This document shows positions 1-12,321 of a stretch of DNA of 64,000 nt, in pieces. Position numbers and translations under genes: made by a program. The notes beneath the pieces were generated by a model, which saw nothing but the letters and a program-made list of their open reading frames with translations, was not told the origin of the DNA and searched no databases. How positions within the stretch are numbered: the stretch's first letter is position 1; every line of letters starts with the position of its first letter. This stretch comes from Ceratodon purpureus (lineage: Eukaryota > Streptophyta > Bryopsida > Pseudoditrichales > Ditrichaceae), in assembly GCA_014871385.1 (NCBI GenBank), contig CM026426.1, forward strand, positions 107,241,789 through 107,305,788, in the 5' to 3' direction.

Positions 1-69
1 ATCTACACAACTACAAACTCCAATCAGCTCCCGTCAACAGCCAACCCCGATCACGCCACTCCCAAACTC

Positions 70-459
70 CTAAGGGAAAGAAAAGGGAAAGAATAAGGAG
101 AGAAGAAGGGAGAGAAGAAGGAGAGAAGAAGGAGAGAGAAGAGAGGAGAGAAGAAGGAGAGAAGAAGGAGGAGAAGAAGGAGAGAAGAAGGAGCCTCCTT
201 CTCTCCTCCTTCTCTCCTCCTTCTCTCCTCCTTCCTCTCTTCTCCTCCTCCTTCTCTCCTCCTTCTCTCCTCCTTCTCTCCTCCTTCTCTCCTCCTTCTC
301 TCCTCCTTCTCTCCTCCTTCTCTCCTCCTTCTCTCCTCCTTCTCTCCTCCTCCTCTCCTCCTCCTCTCCTCCTCCTCTCCTCCTCCTCTCCTCCTCCTCT
401 CCTCCTCCTCTCCTCCTCCTCTCCTCCTCCTCTCCTCCTCCTCTCCTCCTCCTCTCCTC
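70..459. repeat. Purine/pyrimidine microsatellite (GGAGAA)n then (CTCCTT)n
   Basis: Positions 70-190 are almost pure purine (GAGAAGAAGG units). Positions 193-459 are pure pyrimidine (CTCCTT, then CTCCTC units). The two halves are roughly complementary on the same strand, so the tract can fold as a hairpin, and each half could form triplex DNA. The long minus-strand reading frame across it (Arg/Glu/Gly-rich) is a low-complexity artefact. Confidence 0.9.
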
Positions 460-1100
460 AATCTCTCCTCATTTTCTCATCAAAGTCCACCCCTCCCAGT
501 CTCATCCTCCAGCTGAACAAACACTCAAACCGAACACATACCTGAAACCACAGCAGAACCTGCTCCTCGAACTCCTCCTCCTCCACCTCCTCCTCCTCGC
601 CGTACACAAACTCTGCCCGTCGCGTCCTCGCACCTAGAGAGCCCTAATACCCGAAACAACGAACGCCACAACACCAACCGCATCAACACCAATACCTCAT
701 GGAATTCCTCGTCGACACACACCACCAGAGCCGACAACGAGCGCCATTGAGCTCACATTCCAGCAAAATGCAGCCACAACCAAACCCCAACCTCGTGATC
801 CAAAACCCTAGCAGAGCAACCAAACGAGCTCCCGGCAAGACGTACCTTGAGAGCGAGACAGTGCGCTACCATATGGCCCGTCCACGGCACGCTCCGGCGC
901 ACGGGATCCGGTGCGGTGACATGGCCTGCGAGCTCTCCAGACCTCGACGCCGGGCGCTTGGGGTTTGCGGCGATGGCGCTTGTTCAAAGCGGAACCTCGG
1001 CGGGAATGCGAATGAACCAGTTCACTCCGCTTCGCTCGGCCTGGGGAGGATCAGCCGTACCCTCGCGGGATGGAGTGTGGGCGTCATCCGACCCGCCCAC
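460..1100. other. No gene recognised; becomes GC-rich
   Basis: Positions 460-840 are C/A-rich and resemble a 5' untranslated region. Positions 840-1100 are GC-rich with many CpGs. Short open frames exist on both strands but show no recognisable domain and no splice structure. The GC-rich stretch continues on the other side of the foldback element (1975-2110), so the element probably landed inside a single GC-rich segment. Confidence 0.5.
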
Positions 1101-1974
1101 CCTCGCCACTAAGGGCGGGGCAAAAGAGAGGGTCCGCGGAGGCTGCCCCGCCCTCGCCCTGCCCGCACCCTCCCCCGCCCTGAGCCCCTGCAGCCGTGAC
1201 TGGGCCACGGCCGCCCTGTCTCCTCGACCCGCGCTCCTCTCCCGTCCCGCTCCCCGTCATCGCCTTGGTCCCCGCAGCTGGGGCTCGGGCTCGTAGGCAG
1301 CTCAGCTCACCCCGTCCCCCTTTGTTCACCCTCTCCGTTCCCGACGGTTCCCCACGTTCCTAAGCACCTAAAAAAATAAAAAAATAAACTGAATTCAATT
1401 GTACTATCCTGTCTCTGCGGCGTAGCCGCAGTAGTTCCCTACGCTGGAACGGCGTCTTAGGGTTGATGACTCCTTTGTCAAATATTCTTCATCCTCTTTG
1501 GGTTTATAACATGTTTTGGGTTTTAGGATTTAGGGTTTAGTTCCCAAAATACTAACCAAAACATGTCATAAACCCAAAGAGGATGGAGAATATTCGACAA
1601 AGGAGTCATCAACCCTAAGACGCCGTTCCGGCATAGGGAACTACTGCAGCTATGCCGCAGGGACAGGATAGTACAATTGAATTCAGTTTATTTTTTTATT
1701 TTTTTAGGTGCTTAGGAACGTGGGGAACCGTCGGGAACGGAGAGGGTGAACAAAGGGGGACGGGGTGAGCTGAGCTGCCTACGAGCCCGAGCCCCAGCTG
1801 CGGGGACCAAGGCGATGACGGGGAGCGGGACGAGAGAGGAGCGCGGGTCGAGGAGACAGGGCGGCCGTGGCCGAGTCACGGCTGCAGGGGCTCAGGGCGG
1901 GGGAGGGTGCGGGCAGGGCGAGGGCGGGGCAGCCTCCGCGGACCCTCTCTTTTGCCCCGCCCTTAGTGGCGAGG
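1101..1974. mobile_element. Foldback Mutator-like element (non-autonomous, ~419-bp inverted arms)
   Basis: Left arm 1101-1519 and right arm 1556-1974 are inverted copies, about 98% identical by eye, separated by only ~36 bp. The ends read CCTCGCCACT and AGTGGCGAGG. They are flanked by a perfect 9-bp direct repeat, CCCGCCCAC, at 1092-1100 and 1975-1983. A 9-bp target duplication with very long terminal inverted repeats is the hallmark of the Mutator superfamily. No transposase is encoded. The outer ~260 bp of each arm is GC-rich and the inner part AT-rich. Mirror-image open frames in the arms (1084-1329 minus, 1746-2117 plus) exist only because the arms are copies. A transcript would fold into a hairpin of over 400 bp. 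Confidence 0.85.
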
Positions 1975-2116
1975 CCCGCCCACACCCTAACTCGGGTTAC
2001 ATCTGCTGCGTTCCCGCCTTACGTTCCCCGGGTTCCCGCGTTCGCATTCAGTCTCCCGCCTCTCGCCTCCTCCCGCCTCGGGAGCTCCATCGACTTGGTT
2101 CTCTGTGTAGTGGTTA

Positions 2117-2380
2117 GAGCATCCCCAGTAAGTTGTAAACCTGTAAGCCTGTAATTATGAGAACGTCGTTCTCCCAAACCTGAGTGCCTTTCCGAAGCAA
2201 AACATTCCAAAACCGTTTACAGATTTACAGGTTTGCCCCAAAAAACCTTCCAAAATGAGGTTTCGACCTGTAAATTACAGACTTACAAGCTCGAATACAG
2301 GCTTGGCCTGAACCGCAATTCACGTCTTTCTACATCTTTCCGATTACAGGTTTACGATTTAGGCCTTACTGGGGATGCTC
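2117..2380. mobile_element. Tourist-like (PIF/Harbinger) MITE
   Basis: The terminal inverted repeat GAGCATCCCCAGTAAG occurs at 2117-2132 and, inverted, at 2365-2380. Both ends are flanked by TTA (2114-2116 and 2381-2383), the 3-bp target duplication of PIF/Harbinger elements. The 264-bp interior repeats fragments such as CTGTAA and TTACAG and has no coding capacity. GAGCATCCCCA-type termini are familiar in plant MITEs. Confidence 0.85.
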
Positions 2381-2383
2381 TTA

Positions 2384-2980
2384 AGGCGAGGCTCGAACTA
2401 TAAAATGATTAATTCCTCTGTTGCATTTCCTGCTGGTTTGATGACCTTGTTAGGGAAACCCAATGTTGCTACTATGATACTTCCTGAAGTTGTTGCCGCA
2501 AACAAGGACGCAGATTGCCATTGTGACTGTGATTGAACGTCTCTGTTTCGTATTTCTCTCTCGATTCAGTTGTGTCCTTCCACATGCTTTTCAGTTGGAA
2601 ATAATTTGGTTTCATTGTTAGGGCTAGTCTCATTGAAGTGGATCACACATGTTGAACTTAGTAAACAGTCACAAAGAGCTGTTCCGGTTGTTGCCTCAGC
2701 TCGATACGATCCAGCTAATTTGGATTCTAGTTCTGCCTGCCATTTCCTTAGAGATTATGCTGACGGTAAATTCACATTGTATTGGACTATTGACAGCAAA
2801 GAGGATTAGTTTCAACGCTGCAGCGTATCAATGCAATACATAGCACATCAGGTAATTATAATCATAAGCATAATCAAAGAAGCCTAAGTTGATAAATTAT
2901 TAAATTGCAAAGAGAAAAAAAATGGAAAGGGTATGCACACAAGAATAAGGATGCACAAAAGGATGCACCTTCATAATTGA
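2384..2980. other. No gene recognised
   Basis: Moderately AT-rich sequence. A plus-strand open frame at 2570-2809 (79 codons) has no recognisable domain, and no convincing splice structure extends it. It could be remnant exon sequence, but nothing supports that beyond open length. Confidence 0.4.
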
Positions 2981-3615
2981 GCAATATCCATCATGAAGCC
3001 CAAATAAGATTTATCATTAGAACTTGAAATTTTCGTCAAAGGAAGCATACAGAAACAACTGTTATAACTCTCTACACAATACCCATCATGAAGACCTTAT
3101 GAATTATATCACGACCTAGGAAAAATACCCATCATAAACCTACTTTGAATTATATCACAACTCTCCAAGCAATACCCATCTTATCCAAGTTTTTAAGCAA
3201 AAAGATTTATCTCTGGTTGCCCTTTCATGGGTTAATGGCACACTATAAGATTGTGCCAATACCCATCATAGCCTCAATGGAGTTATATCACAAAACTTTG
3301 AAACAATCATAAAAATAAGCACACTTGGACATACCTCCTAAGTCCTTAGACAATACCCATCATAAACGTAATTTTAAATTCATTGCCATCTTTAGGGTTT
3401 ACTCATCTTGGTATTACCTATCATAGAGCAATTTTAAAATGCATCACGATCTATAAGAAGTACCCATCATAGAGATTTTGAAATGCATCTTGTCTTCTCG
3501 GAAATACCCATCATGGACTACATATGAGATAAATCACAACCACATGGAGGAAATACCCATCATAGAGAAACTTTAGAATACATCACAATTCTTTAAGCCG
3601 TACCCATCATGATTG
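2981..3615. repeat. Degenerate ~47-bp tandem array with AATACCCATCAT core
   Basis: The core ACCCATCAT (or close variants) recurs near 2988, 3081, 3127, 3174, 3260, 3352, 3411, 3462, 3505, 3554 and 3602. Most spacings are 43-59 bp, with two near 90 bp where a unit has decayed. Between cores a second weak motif, GAATTATATCACAAC, recurs. This is an old minisatellite, not a gene. Confidence 0.75.
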
Positions 3616-5587
3616 CATTTCTAGAAAAAAATTCTATCTCGGCTTTGTGTAATTATTCTATAACACCCATAAACCTACGAAATAAATAATTATTAAATTG
3701 TTACAACAATATGCTCTTAAAATATAAACCATTCAAATGTGCATATATTTTTAATGCATGCAATAAAATAAAATAAAATAAAATTAATGGGTTAAAGGTT
3801 TAAAACATATCCCATTCAAAACTTCAACAGTGCTTGACTTACAAATCTCCTTTGAAACCACAAGTAATATCCACTCCAATTTATGTGCACAAAAATGTTT
3901 AGGTCCTCTCATTTCATTGGAAGGCAATTTCAAGTTGCATTTGTTCCTTTAAATGGATGTGGGTGCATAAGGATGATTGCACAATAAGGCCAAAAAGCCC
4001 CCATTCATCCACATGTCAAGGTAACCATGGGTTCGAACCATGAGTTACCTATTTGGATCTTGATGGATGAGATACCGAAGGACCATCCACGGCATTCATC
4101 TGGTAAGGTACCAGTGTGAGGGTCAATTCTCCCTGGCCCTTTGCTCGCGGGTATTGTTCCGTGTTTGTTTGTTTGTTTGGGATGCGTTGAGTTGTTTTTT
4201 CGTATTTCGAACTGAGGGCGTTTTCTTAGTTACTGGTCCTTTGGAACGGTAAAGTCGAGGGGAGGTCTTGCTATTGTTGATACATGGGTATGCGTTTTTG
4301 ATACCCGGATATGTGTTGTTAATACATGGGTATGTGTTGTTGATACTTGGCTATGTATTATGATACCTGCGAGTGGTCAAGTGTTCTCCTGGTTATGTGT
4401 TGTTGATACCTGCTAACTCGAAAGTCTCCACGAAAGTCTCCACCTCCAGTGCATCACAAAAGTCTCCACCTCCAAATTTTGTATATAATTTACATCTAAT
4501 TTACTAGATAGAAATCACATTAAATTTTTTATTGAATTATTGTTTCCTACTAGTTCTTGTTAAAGAAGTTGTATATTAATTTTTTTAATGTTAAGGCTAC
4601 ACACAACCGTCAACGAAAATCATAATTTTATAATTTGAATATTAAAAATGAAAAGTGTTTATGTAAAAATAAAATAAAAATAAAATTTACACAAAAAATG
4701 AATGAAGCCGAACTTTTCATAAATATGTCAATTGATTTTTAAAAATCGTTTAAAATAACTCTTGCAATAACTTTTTGAATAGCCATCTATACAATCTATA
4801 TAACTTTTCAAACAACCTCTCAATTTCCAACTCCAACTTCAATCTTTTCTTTCTTTTCAGGACCATATAGAACCAATATCACCAAAGGACATGACGACGA
4901 CGGTCGGGGTAAAATCCTCTCTGAGTTCCTCGTCGACGGGTTTGTGAATAAGAATGGACATAGAATATAGAATAATATTGTAATTTTTACTGTAAAGAAA
5001 CATTGATGAATCAACTCTTACCATAATGTTATAAAGTGGCTTGTGCATATGTAAGTGTTTCTCCATATTTAGAGTACCAAAATGGTGCTAGAATAAGAGT
5101 TGCATAGGTTTCAAGGTGCTACATCCAAAATCCAAAATTTTAGTTCATACATGAAATTTATTAAAAGAAAAATATTATAATTTTTATTATTAAAAAATAA
5201 AAAAAATAAAAAAATAATTCAATTTAATTGATGAACATTTACTTCCCTTGTATAGTGGCATAATATTAAAATTTGAATATGCATCCAAACACTATATAGT
5301 GTGTGTACCAATCTCAGGTCGATTCCGCAAAACTGGTTGTAGTTTTGTTAAATTGTTTGTTTCAAGATGACCACTTGCAATTGCATTTTGGAAGTTTGGT
5401 TCTTATCTTCTTATAGTCACGGTGTAATTACTCATCACATGTTCCCCCTTTTCCATTGCATGTTGCATATATAACATATTAATATGAAAAAATCAATAAA
5501 AACAGGTTCATAAAAAAACCTCAATGTACATAAAAATTATAAATAAAATATATTAAATAAAAATAAATTCATAATGGTGATAAATAT
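3616..5587. other. AT-rich intergenic DNA, no gene recognised
   Basis: Mostly AT-rich with homopolymer runs. It holds a short inverted repeat around 4020-4050 with a GGTTCGAACC core, which resembles a tRNA B box but has no matching A box. A small minisatellite lies at 4274-4412. Open frames here are short and featureless. Confidence 0.5.
4274..4412. repeat. Short minisatellite, ~21-bp unit
   Basis: Units resembling GTTGATACATGGGTATGT repeat with a period of about 21 bp from 4274 to about 4360, with a further unit at 4395-4412. Copies diverge by several bases. Confidence 0.7.
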
Positions 5588-5589
5588 TA

Positions 5590-5989
5590 CTCCCTCCGTC
5601 CCAAAATGATCTTCCTGTTTGATAAAATGATCTGGATTAAGGTTGAAAATGACAATTTTGAAATCATTTTTGAACTAGAAGTAGGATTTAGTGCACTCTT
5701 TTGTTCCTGATAATTTGAGTTTAAAAATCCTTTTAAAAGTGTAGGTTTGGAGCATTGAAAAGTGGGATTTTTTGGCCATTTTTGAGGAGCACCGGTAGCC
5801 ACTCATTTCCTTAGCTCCCTTGGTTCTTCTTGGAACATTCATCCATGTTATCCAAATGTTCATCCAAAATATTCCGATTTTCATCCAAAATTCTAGAAAT
5901 CATCCAATAAATTTCATCCATCCACCAGGAAGATCATTTTGGGACAAGAAATGCAAGCCAACAGGAAGATCATTTTGGGACAGAAGGAG
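5590..5989. mobile_element. Stowaway-like (Tc1/mariner) MITE
   Basis: The left end CTCCCTCCGTCCCAAAATG matches the classic plant Stowaway terminus. The right end is its inverse with two mismatches over 28 bp. TA dinucleotides flank both ends (5588-5589 and 5990-5991). The 400-bp element carries a second, internal copy of the right-end motif near 5926-5946, a partial duplication of its terminus. The interior has repeated CATCCAAAAT motifs and no transposase. Confidence 0.88.
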
Positions 5990-5991
5990 TA

Positions 5992-6710
5992 CTGAAGACT
6001 ATACAAGATATTAATTTAGTATCCCATAAATTAATAAAAATATTACTTATTTTTTTTCAAAAAAATCAATATTATCAATTTCTTAAAAAAATTCATCTTG
6101 ACTTTAAAATTTAAAATTAAAAGAGGGTAGTTTCACATATCACATTCAAAGACGAATAAATTTTCTTAGGTTTCTCAAATACGTCCAATCCAAGAACATA
6201 CGTCAGCAATATTTGTAATCTTCAGTTGTAATTTATAATATAATTTTGAAAGTCCTTTTTGTTACTAGCCGTATATGTCTTTTTCATCAATGTTATTTGC
6301 AAGTTTTTGTAGAAGTTTGAACTGTACTCAAAAAGAGAACTCAAGCAAATGATCGCAATATTGTAATGAAACATGTCATGAATTTTGATAAGCTGTAAGT
6401 ACGAACTTTGCCAATCTGATAATACCTACACAAAAGTATTCACTACACTGAAAATTCAAAAACAAATCAACATTTTTCAACATGGATTTTATTAAAGATC
6501 ACCAATTTTTCAAAAAATTTAAAGAAAAAAAGGAACATAAAAATTTGAAATTTGATTGATCAACACAAGATAAACACAAGAAAATACAATAATAACAAAC
6601 TAAGTAAGACACTTACTTTCTCATTAAAACATTAATTTCATAAGTGATTCAATTTTATACTCCTTCTTGCGACATGCCATTTCATACCATTTCAAAACTT
6701 TTACAATAGC
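5992..6710. other. AT-rich DNA, no gene recognised
   Basis: Low-GC sequence with homopolymers and no open frame of note. It ends in TCTTC (6711-6715), the left target duplication of LTR retrotransposon A. Confidence 0.5.
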
Positions 6711-6715
6711 TCTTC

Positions 6716-7315
6716 TGTTACACCACCAGACAGCATCGAAGCGGCACTGGAGTCAAGGACGGCAAAGAAGTAAACATCGGCAGCTTCTAGGAGTCCTAGA
6801 AGATAATGTAGGAAAGAACAGCGTTTAAGGTCAAAGACGGTCAAAGAGCAGTTAGCCGTTTTTCGTTAGATTGTAGCACTGTAGCTCGACTCTGGTCACG
6901 CACCACAAGACTTTCCCCTTTTTTAATACTGAGTTGACTCTCTTTCTCTAAGAACTCTTATTTTCCTCTTATGCTTGACTCGGCCCATTACTCGTATGCA
7001 TGTTTGTTTACTACTACTTTGCCCAACGCTATTATCTTCCTTGCCTCCTGAGAAGACTAACTACTAAGACATCCAAGACATTTCTCTTTTTGTCTCGGCC
7101 ATAGCTCATGCCTCCCTTGCCTCAACCGTTGACGTCCAGACCCTAGGACATCCTCGTCTCGGTCTTATTCCACGACCGTGCTATTCTTCCCCACTACCAT
7201 GGACCTCTTCTAAACAGCCTTCTCTGCTCTTTCTTCCCCGCCTCTCTTCGGTGACCAAGTCCTGACTTTCCCACACCGTGGTTTTCACTCACTCCATCCC
7301 GAATTCTAGCTAACA
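6716..7315 (+). repeat. 5' LTR of retrotransposon A
   Basis: Begins TGTTACACCA and ends AACA, 600 bp, the same length as the 3' copy. The next bases are a TTTTGGCGACC leader that is also found beside the 5' LTR of element B. Confidence 0.93.
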
Positions 7316-7318
7316 TTT

Positions 7319-7330
7319 TGGCGACCATGC
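7319..7330 (+). promoter_or_regulatory. Probable primer binding site of retrotransposon A
   Basis: TGGCGACCATGC lies four bases inside the 5' LTR. The identical 12-mer follows the 5' LTR of element B (46458-46469, minus strand). Position and conservation between two diverged elements support a tRNA primer site. The matching tRNA was not identified. Confidence 0.7.
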
Positions 7331-7382
7331 TAAAGATGGATTTGTGAAAGAAACGCGCTTGGGAGATTAGTACTACGACAAC

Positions 7383-9065
7383 ATGCCACCAAGAAAAGTG
7401 GTTGGTGAAGCAGCCCGAAACAATGAAACTAAGGACGCCATAGTTGTCCAGGATGATTACGATGCCACCAAGGAATTCTTGCAACGGATGAAACAGCAGA
7501 TGACGGATCTTGCTGCTAGAACCAAAGCAACCAATGCTAAACTAGAACTGCTAAGTGCACAATACCAGAACATACAAAGCAGTTGAAATTAGGAGACCAT
7601 GGACGCCGTTCTGCTAGACCACACTGGCCAGGCTTCACAAACACCGGCTGAAGCATTAAGATCTGCCACAATACCACGAGGGAACCCCACGGCTCGAACA
7701 TCACACAGCACGAGCAGCCATGATAGCCACGCCAAGTTGCTCAAGATACCCTATCCAGTCTTCGATGACAAAGGAGACCCAGATTGGCACATACGAAGGT
7801 TCAAAGTTATAGCCAGAACAAATGGTATTCACAATCCTGCTGACCTACAAAATATCTGTGGCACCACATTACAAGGCAATCACATAAATTGGTACATCGA
7901 TTTCAAAACTGACCACCCCCTGGCGACTTGGGAGGCAATGGAGAGCACTTTTTTGTACAAATTCCAAAAACTAAAAACTAGTTCGGAGATTTTACGAGCT
8001 CTAAGCAATATTGTCCAAGAAAGAGATGAACCTGTGGACAAATTTTATGATAGGTTTAGACAATTTGCAGACAAATTGAACCAAAAGCCCGAGGAGGATT
8101 ATCTTTGTGAGTGGTTTAAAAAGGGATTACTTTCATGGATACAGCAAGGTATTGTGATTAGAGGAGTCAAAACTTTGCAGGATATATTAGACGCCGCCAA
8201 TGACATTAGCAGAGAGTTGGAGGCCCTTCAAAAAACACAAGCACCATTATTACCTCTCCCTACATATCGCGCAGACAACCGTGTACAACAAACACCATGT
8301 TCCAATTGTGGGAAGCTACATGGGGGACGTTGTTGCCCCGAAGATCAACATCGACCCCGCCCAGCCGCGGCCGCCATGCAAGCCAAAAAAATCGGAGTCC
8401 ATGCTTTTCAACCAAACATGAACGATGCTTGTTGGGAGTGTGGATCTCTAAATCATCGACGAGGGCAGTGCCCACTGCTGCGCCAAAGATGGGCAAATAC
8501 CAACCCGACACCTCCAGCTTCCGAGACGCCAAGGACATCTACTCTGCCCAGGAGAGGGGGGGGTAACCATCACGGAAGTCCAAGGAGCCGAAGCCAGAAT
8601 AGCCACCATCTCCACAGCCGCTGTGTCCACACGATCCAAGACTACTACGCCAGTCGACCAGTTGAGCACATCGTGGAACATCAAAAACCATTTCCACCTA
8701 ATCATTGGGACCGACTGCACCAGATTTGTCAGAATTTGCAGGACGAACTCGAAACACCAATAAAACTGCCCAACTTCCAAGACTTCCTAGACAATATGAA
8801 TATCACTATCACATCATCCAAACTTCTAAAGCTCAATTTAGAATTTCAGAAATACTTGCAACATGCAGCCTTGCCCAGTCTACCCTCAGACCCCGCCACA
8901 ATTGAAGTCAATGCTACCATATTAGATCCAGACGCCGCAGTTATTCGCATGCAGCTGAGTCAATTTGAACTGACCAATGTAGTGGTCGACGGTGGCTCAC
9001 GCGTAAATGTCATGAGCAACAACCTGCGGGAAACTCTAGGACTACCAAGACCCAAAGCCGCATAG
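7383..9065 (+). pseudogene. Gag-protease reading frame of retrotransposon A
   Basis: One frame runs from ATG 7383 to TAG 9063, broken by TGA at 7584 and TAG at 7590. The first 68 codons form a charged, coiled-coil-like segment. From 7599, residues ~55-210 are a retrotransposon Gag domain. Two zinc knuckles follow: Cys234/Cys237/His241/Cys245 and Cys278/Cys281/His286/Cys291 (CX2CX4HX4C). An aspartic protease begins at ~460 with VVDGGS (Asp464). The final TAG replaces the Gln found in element B, and homology continues beyond it in the same frame (FILRMANDAP) until a frameshift near 9140. Gag packages element RNA; the protease would cut the polyprotein. This copy is dead. Confidence 0.9.
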
Positions 9066-12000
9066 TTTATATTACGCATGGCAAATGACGCCCCACTTAC
9101 ACCTCTAGGAATACTCTCATCCATCGCTATTACAACTCATGGAGTTCAACGCCAGCAACCTTCGTCATCATTGACATGCCGGAACGCAACAATTTTCTAG
9201 TGATTCTAGGACGACCGTGGTAACGAGACATGCACGCCATCCATGACTAGTCGCGCAACCAAATCTGCATACACCGGCAGGAACAAACGATGGTTATACC
9301 AGTGGAAGGTTGTGTTACTTGCGCCAAGGCCAACCAAACTAGGAACCACGCTGGCACAAGTTGGTTCCATGGATTATCCCAAGAACAAAAAGCTCTGGTG
9401 TTCCAAGCTGACCCGGATCTAATACCCCTGGCAGAATCCACTTGGCTAGCTTAGTTCTAGAACCAGAAAAAATGGACATTCCACCACATTTTACAACAAA
9501 GATACAGGAGCCAATATTACAAGTCCAGGCCGTCCCTGCAAAAGAAGCGTTAAAAAACCAAACGATGAATGGCTGGTCTCATGGCGCCAAAGATAAGGTA
9601 GAGTTAGTGAATTTCGGCGCTGATGACCATTCAAAGTTTGTCAAGATAAACGCGGAAGCACCTATAAAGATTAAACAGGCCGCTATAGCTCTCTTCCATG
9701 AATACCAAGACATATTCGCCTGGGACCACGAGGACCTCAAAAGGAATTCCCAACACCTTGGCAGGGCATGATTCCAGATGCTCACCCCGTGCAGCAACGC
9801 AGATACTGGATGAACCCAAACTATGCCACCAAGGTCAAATCAGAGTTAGATAAACTACTCCAAGCCAGATTTATCTCCCGGGTGGACTCGGCACCATGGC
9901 TGTCACCGATGGTTATCATCCCTAAAAAGAATGGTACCCTTCGTATATGTGTAGATTTCCGAAAGTTAAATGCGGCAACAAAGAAAGACCACTAACCACT
10001 ACCTTACATGGAAGAAATAATTGACGAGGTCGCCGGCCACGAGATGTACTTGTTCATTGATTGCTTTTCAGGCTACTACCTAGTTGCCATGGCCGACTAA
10101 GATAAAAGTAAGACAACATTCTCCACTGAATGGGGTCCATTTCAATTCGAGCGGATGCCATTTGGGGCCAAGAATGCTTCCATGACCTTTCAACGAGTCA
10201 TGGAAGTCATTTTTCGACCATATCTAAAACGTTTTTTTTGCATTTACCTAGATATTGGTACTGTGTATGGTTCCATGGCCGACCATGTCACCCATTTGCG
10301 ACATATCTTCAATGCCTGTCGAGAAAATGGAGTCAGTCTCAATGCCTACAAGTGTATGTTTCTCTTCTTAGCACGAATCATATTGGGATACATTGTGTGC
10401 AAATATGGGAAACTCCCAGATCTCAAAAAAATCAAAGACATCCTTGACATGACACCACCCACGGACCAGAAGGGTGTGCAACGCCTCCTAGGGTTGGCCC
10501 AGTTCAACCGGATCTATATAGAAAAACTCGCTCATATCATGGCTCCTATAACCGCCCTGAACCATGCCCACTACAAATACCCCCAAGACTGGACCCGAGC
10601 TGCACAAGATGCTTTAGAGAAAATTAAAATCGCGTATTCTAACGCTCGGATTATAATTGCACCCGACTGGTCTAAACCATTTCATGTGCACACAGACGCA
10701 TCCAACTTAGTCGTGGGCGTTATGTTGACCCAGAATATTACTTGGAAACATGACCAACTCGTCGCTTACGCTAGCCGTTTGTTTTACCGGCCGAGAAAAA
10801 TTATTCCACGACAGAACGTGAAGCACTAGCCATGATCTACGCCGTCAAAAAATTCAGGCACTATCTCCTTGGAAATAAGTTCAGGTTCATCGTTGATCAC
10901 CATAGTCTATCCTAATTGGTCAATCAGCCTTTAGTAAGTGGCAGAGTCGCCAGATGGATTATGATCTTGCTAGAATACGACTTTGAAGTAGTATACGTAC
11001 CAGAAAAACGCCACATCATCACTAATTATTTATCACGAGACACCAATGCCACATCCCAAGGCTTTGATGACTCCTTCAATGACCCATACATCCAAACTGC
11101 AGCCATGGACGCTGAACCGTCATCAGATTGGAGAAAACCCTTCATGCAGTACCTAACCACTGGTTGTACTCCTGAAATGCTAACATGCACACGACGAATT
11201 AGTTTCATTCGGAGCACCTTGCCTTACCTCGTTGTCCAAGGTTAGCTATACCGCCGAGGAATAGATGGGGAAACTAAAGTTTGTGTCCCTACACACCAAT
11301 AACAAGAGATTATCTCTCTCCTCCACGATGGCCCTGTAGGAGGACACCAAGGCTCCGACATGACGATTAAAATGATACTAACCGCCAAATATTGGTGGCC
11401 CACGCTCGAACGTGATGTCCACGCTTACATCAAGCAGTGCCATGCCTGCCAAGTCTCGCCAATGAATTTCCAACATCAAGGAAAAGTACCATTAAAATCT
11501 ATACCACCACTAGGGCCGTTTTTGCGCTGGGGCTTAGACTTTGTAGGCCCAATCAGGCCAGCTACCAAGCAAGGTTTTAAATATATATAGGTGGTCAATC
11601 GGTAGAAGCGAAGCCCTTAAGGACAAATACAGCCCTGGTCACCGCAACGTTCATCTACAAAAATATAATAACTTGATTCGGATGTCCCTTGGAAATCATG
11701 TCGGACCAGGGCACCCATTTTGTCAATGCCGTCATAGAAGAGCACTTCGACAACCATGTCGTTAAACACCGTACTAGTACTGTCTACTATTCACAAGGAA
11801 ATGGTCAGGCCGAATCCACTAACAAGACACTCATTAACATGTTACGACGTTTTGTCCAAGCCAACAAAGTTGACTGGGATACTTGCCACCCTACAGCGTT
11901 ATGGGCTTACAGGGAAGCTACAAAAACAGCCACTCAAGCCAGCCCGTTCGAGTTAGTTTATGGTACACATCCCCTCCTTCCTACTAAATATATAGCACCG

Positions 12001-12321
12001 AAATTTTGGTCCCTCTAGCCTAGAGATTACACACCACACCGCGTGCTAGCTGCTAGGATTCACGACATCCACCACCTCGAAGAGCTCCGTGACCAAGCCG
12101 TCCATAATATGTTGCACAAGCAACAATTAAGTGCAAAACATTTTCAGGCGTCCCAGCCCCCATGCACATTCCAAAAAGGTGATTTAGTTTTGTGGTGTCC
12201 CCGGGATCCAAAACTACGCAAATCTAAATTTGACTCCGTATGGCATGGTCCCTATCGAGCTCAGCTGGACCATCCTAACAATACAATGCTCCTAGTTAAC
12301 ATTTCACAGTATGATAGTTAG
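9066..12321 (+). pseudogene. Pol remnant of retrotransposon A (RT, RNase H, integrase)
   Basis: Pieces in three frames line up with the Pol of element B. The reverse transcriptase occupies ~9790-10450 in one frame, broken by TAA at 9994 and near 10098. Its active-site box at 10245-10256 reads YLDI instead of YLDD. RNase H follows (HVHTDASN, ~10690), broken near 10830 and 10913. The integrase has a zinc-binding Cys pair (CHACQ, ~11440), then a core with Asp in LDFVGPI, Asp in SDQGTHF and Glu in NGQAEST, split by frameshifts near 11590 and 12018. The integrase C-terminal part (GDLVLW) ends at 12321. No active polymerase or integrase could be made. Confidence 0.9.

Noticed and set aside
51-461. 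136-codon minus-strand open frame rich in Arg, Glu and Gly
   Set aside because: It is the translation of the microsatellite and its periodicity follows the DNA repeat.
1084-2117. Two near-identical proteins encoded on opposite strands
   Set aside because: They are mirror translations of the foldback element's inverted arms, GC-rich with no domain.
4014-4052. tRNA gene
   Set aside because: Only a GGTTCGAACC core in a simple palindrome; no A box, acceptor stem or anticodon arm.
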